Assembly: GCA_001275005.1 (NCBI GenBank)
Contig: JWZX01001505.1
Location: 1 to 18,389 of the forward strand
DNA: 18,389 nt
DNA from: Chrysochromulina tobinii
Lineage: Eukaryota > Haptophyta > Prymnesiales > Chrysochromulinaceae
Direction: 5' to 3'
The position numbers and the translations under genes are program-made. Positions 16,851 through 18,389 of the stretch are shown in pieces. A model generated the notes under the pieces. That model saw only the letters and a list, made by a program, of their open reading frames with translations, was not told the origin of the DNA and did no database searches. The first letter of the stretch is position 1. Every line of letters begins with the position of its first letter.

Positions 16851-17209
16851 ACTGTCTCCATCATGACCGGACCCGACCCGGGTGAGTCGGAGCGGTCCTG
16901 GGAGTCAAACTCCAGTTACGTTACAGACAAACTATAAAACTTCGTACCTCTATTTTGTGCGTAACTCGCGCTGGAGCCGGTAATGGCCGTAATCGGAACG
17001 CCTCATAGTCACTCACGCCTCATATGTGACTATGGCCTCATAGTCACACCTCGAGACTCGACTCCGAGAGACTCGACTGTACGACTGAGTTGAGGTCGAG
17101 AGACTCGACTGAGTTGATAGTTGAGCTCCACCTCGGTGAACGTCACCCATTACGCTCCTCGGTGTCAGGGGTAGAGCGCACTGAGTTGGGAGACTCGAGA
17201 GAGCGACAC
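16851..17209. other. convergent intergenic region with repeat cluster
   Basis: This lies between the ends of the glycosyltransferase gene (+) and the membrane protein gene (-). It contains TATAAAA at 16933-16939 and a cluster of short direct and inverted repeats at 17001-17118. No gene seen. Confidence 0.5.
17001..17118. repeat. cluster of short direct and inverted repeats
   Basis: CCTCATAGTCAC occurs at 17001-17012 and 17036-17047. GTGACTATG at 17026-17034 is the inverse complement of both, giving a perfect 9-bp stem with 4-nt loop at 17026-17047. GAGACTCGACT occurs at 17053, 17068 and 17100. CGACTGAGTTGA occurs at 17082-17093 and 17107-17118. Confidence 0.85.
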
Positions 17210-18233
17210 TCATGCACCAAGGTGACCTCCTTGGTAAGCATCGACCACATTGCATGCGACTGCCACCTTGTTGTTCATGTGCTCATGCGTGCTCAGGGAG
17301 TACGCCACCAAAGAATTGGTGAAGCCACATGTATCGGGCCAGTAGTAGGCGAGTGCCAGGATCGCGCCAGCCCACTGCAAGGGCGGATGGTCAATGGCGA
17401 GATGCGTGGAGAGGCAGATAGGCACCGACCATGGCACCACAACGCCCCAGCAGACCACGGCGACGCCAACACGGTCATAGCCACGCGGTCGCAGCACGAG
17501 GCAGAGAAGGCCCGAGGGTCTCCATGAATTGGCCGAGCGGGAGTAAGGTAAAGGCTCCAGCTGCAAACGTATAGTGCAGGGGTCCGTCGTCGTAGTATGT
17601 GACAGCGGCGACGCCGCACAGGCTGGCGATTCCCATGTACAGAACGAGGGCGCTCGCCCGGAAGACGACGCGAGGTACACGGCGCGGGCGGTCAAGCCTC
17701 GCCCTGGCTGCTGTCGCAGCCAGCAGGAGCAGCGCCATGCGCGAAGTCACCATTAGCAGCGCTTGTGCGGCTACCAGCCCCATGCCCCAGCGGAACGTTA
17801 TCAAGTTCCGTGGCCAGCCGCTGCGATTATCATCCCCGCATGAATCGCTTTCCTTGGTCCGCTGCACGCAACAGCAGGCAAACCCAGTGCTGTCGTCATC
17901 GCCGGCGTAGCCTGATATGCCTGGTTCGGGCGACCACGGGCATGCCCATGGCTCGGTCCAGCCGCACCCGGTAGATGCACAATAGTCGTTGCACGGCACG
18001 GCATGCCGTGGGCCACGTGACGGGCCAGCCTGATAGGTGGAAATGGTTTGCAGCGGGCGAGCAGGGTCGGGACTTGCATCCTCGTACGCATTATAGCAAA
18101 GCACCAGTGTCACGACAAATGTCGCTGTGCACGTCATGGGCAAAACACGCAGCAGGCCGCGGAAGCAGCGCGATGACCGCGCCCAACGCCCAAGAAACGC
18201 GGCATCAGTGTATGCATCGCCAGGCTGGACCAT
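17210..18233 (-). CDS. Frag1/DRAM/Sfk1-like six-helix membrane protein with an apparent frame change
   Basis: From ATG 18233 (MVQPGDAYTDAAFLGRW) the frame encodes TM1 (TATFVVTLVLCYNAY) and a lumenal loop of about 100 residues with around nine Cys and STYQAGPSRGPRH. TM2 (GMGLVAAQALLMV), TM3 (LVLYMGIASLCGVAAV) and TM4 (HYTFAAGAFTLLPLGQF) follow. This frame stops at 17475. Two more helices, VGVAVVCWGVVVPWSVPICL and LQWAGAILALAYYW, lie in another frame that is open to 17210. One base of shift near 17500-17520 would connect them and give the six-helix layout known from Frag1/DRAM proteins, which act in the Golgi, lysosome or plasma membrane. Whether this is a sequencing error, an unseen intron or a real mutation cannot be told here; no obvious GT-AG pair joins these two frames. 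Family assignment is tentative. Confidence 0.5.
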
Positions 18234-18389
18234 CGTGGCGCCACTGTCCAAGCATACGAGTCGAAGTTGCGTGCAATTTTCGGATTTCAACGAACATTTC
18301 GGAATGCTGCGTGACGCCCAAAGTTACGCAGCTGTGAACTCAACGTGAAGGTGCCAGGTCACAGGGACGGTCTCCATCATGGAACCAGA
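18234..18389. other. 5' flank of the Frag1-like gene
   Basis: The frame of the membrane protein stays open to 18290 but without another ATG, so this is promoter, 5' UTR or a partial upstream exon. Nothing else is recognisable up to the window end. Confidence 0.4.

Noticed and set aside
16933-16939. TATAAAA box
   Set aside because: No plus-strand gene is recognised downstream, and the flanking genes converge here. A similar string at 5704-5710 also lacks a gene.

Overview
This is a GC-rich piece of a eukaryotic nuclear genome. Genes are read as ATG-initiated, often intronless or with one short GT-AG intron (70, 92 and about 141 nt). They lie on both strands with a few hundred bases between them and show no operon logic. 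Low-complexity acidic, Gly/Ala and Pro tracts, ShK and WWE domains, PPR remnants and universal eukaryotic genes (PP5, MPP10) suggest a unicellular alga or protist. A haptophyte-like alga would fit the GC content, the short introns and the LRGG-containing organelle-type leader. That assignment is an inference from style, not from a marker gene. I saw no rRNA, tRNA, CRISPR array, insertion sequence or prokaryotic signal.

Layout. 1-999: 3' end of a low-complexity acidic protein (+). 1547-3584: SGNH/GDS-like hydrolase with a C-terminal beta-type region and an ShK module (+, one 70-nt intron). 4065-5276: F-box-like protein with a frame-preserving 141-nt intron (+). 5277-6766: gene-poor stretch holding a broken gene on the minus strand, one copy of a dispersed repeat, and a decayed PPR gene. 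6782-8011: WWE domain joined to a 2H-phosphoesterase-like domain (+), the most interesting gene here. 8198-8328: second copy of the dispersed repeat. 8743-9284: small predicted organellar membrane protein (-, one 92-nt intron). 10019-11497: TPR protein phosphatase 5 (-). 11710-12846: F-box/LRR protein (+), divergent from PP5 across about 210 bp. 13188-15293: U3 snoRNP protein MPP10 (+). 15657-16850: fucosyltransferase-like glycosyltransferase (+). 17210-18233: Frag1/DRAM-like six-helix membrane protein (-) with an apparent frame change between helices 4 and 5.

The genes do not form a single pathway. The window mixes housekeeping functions (PP5 in chaperone-linked dephosphorylation, MPP10 in 18S rRNA processing), two ubiquitin-type adaptors, two candidate secretory or glycan proteins (SGNH-ShK, glycosyltransferase), and one candidate nucleotide/ADP-ribose enzyme (WWE-2H). 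The strongest leads are the WWE-2H fusion, the SGNH-ShK fusion, and the gene-poor island around 5.6-6.6 kb, where a repeat with splice-acceptor-like sequence sits beside two broken genes.
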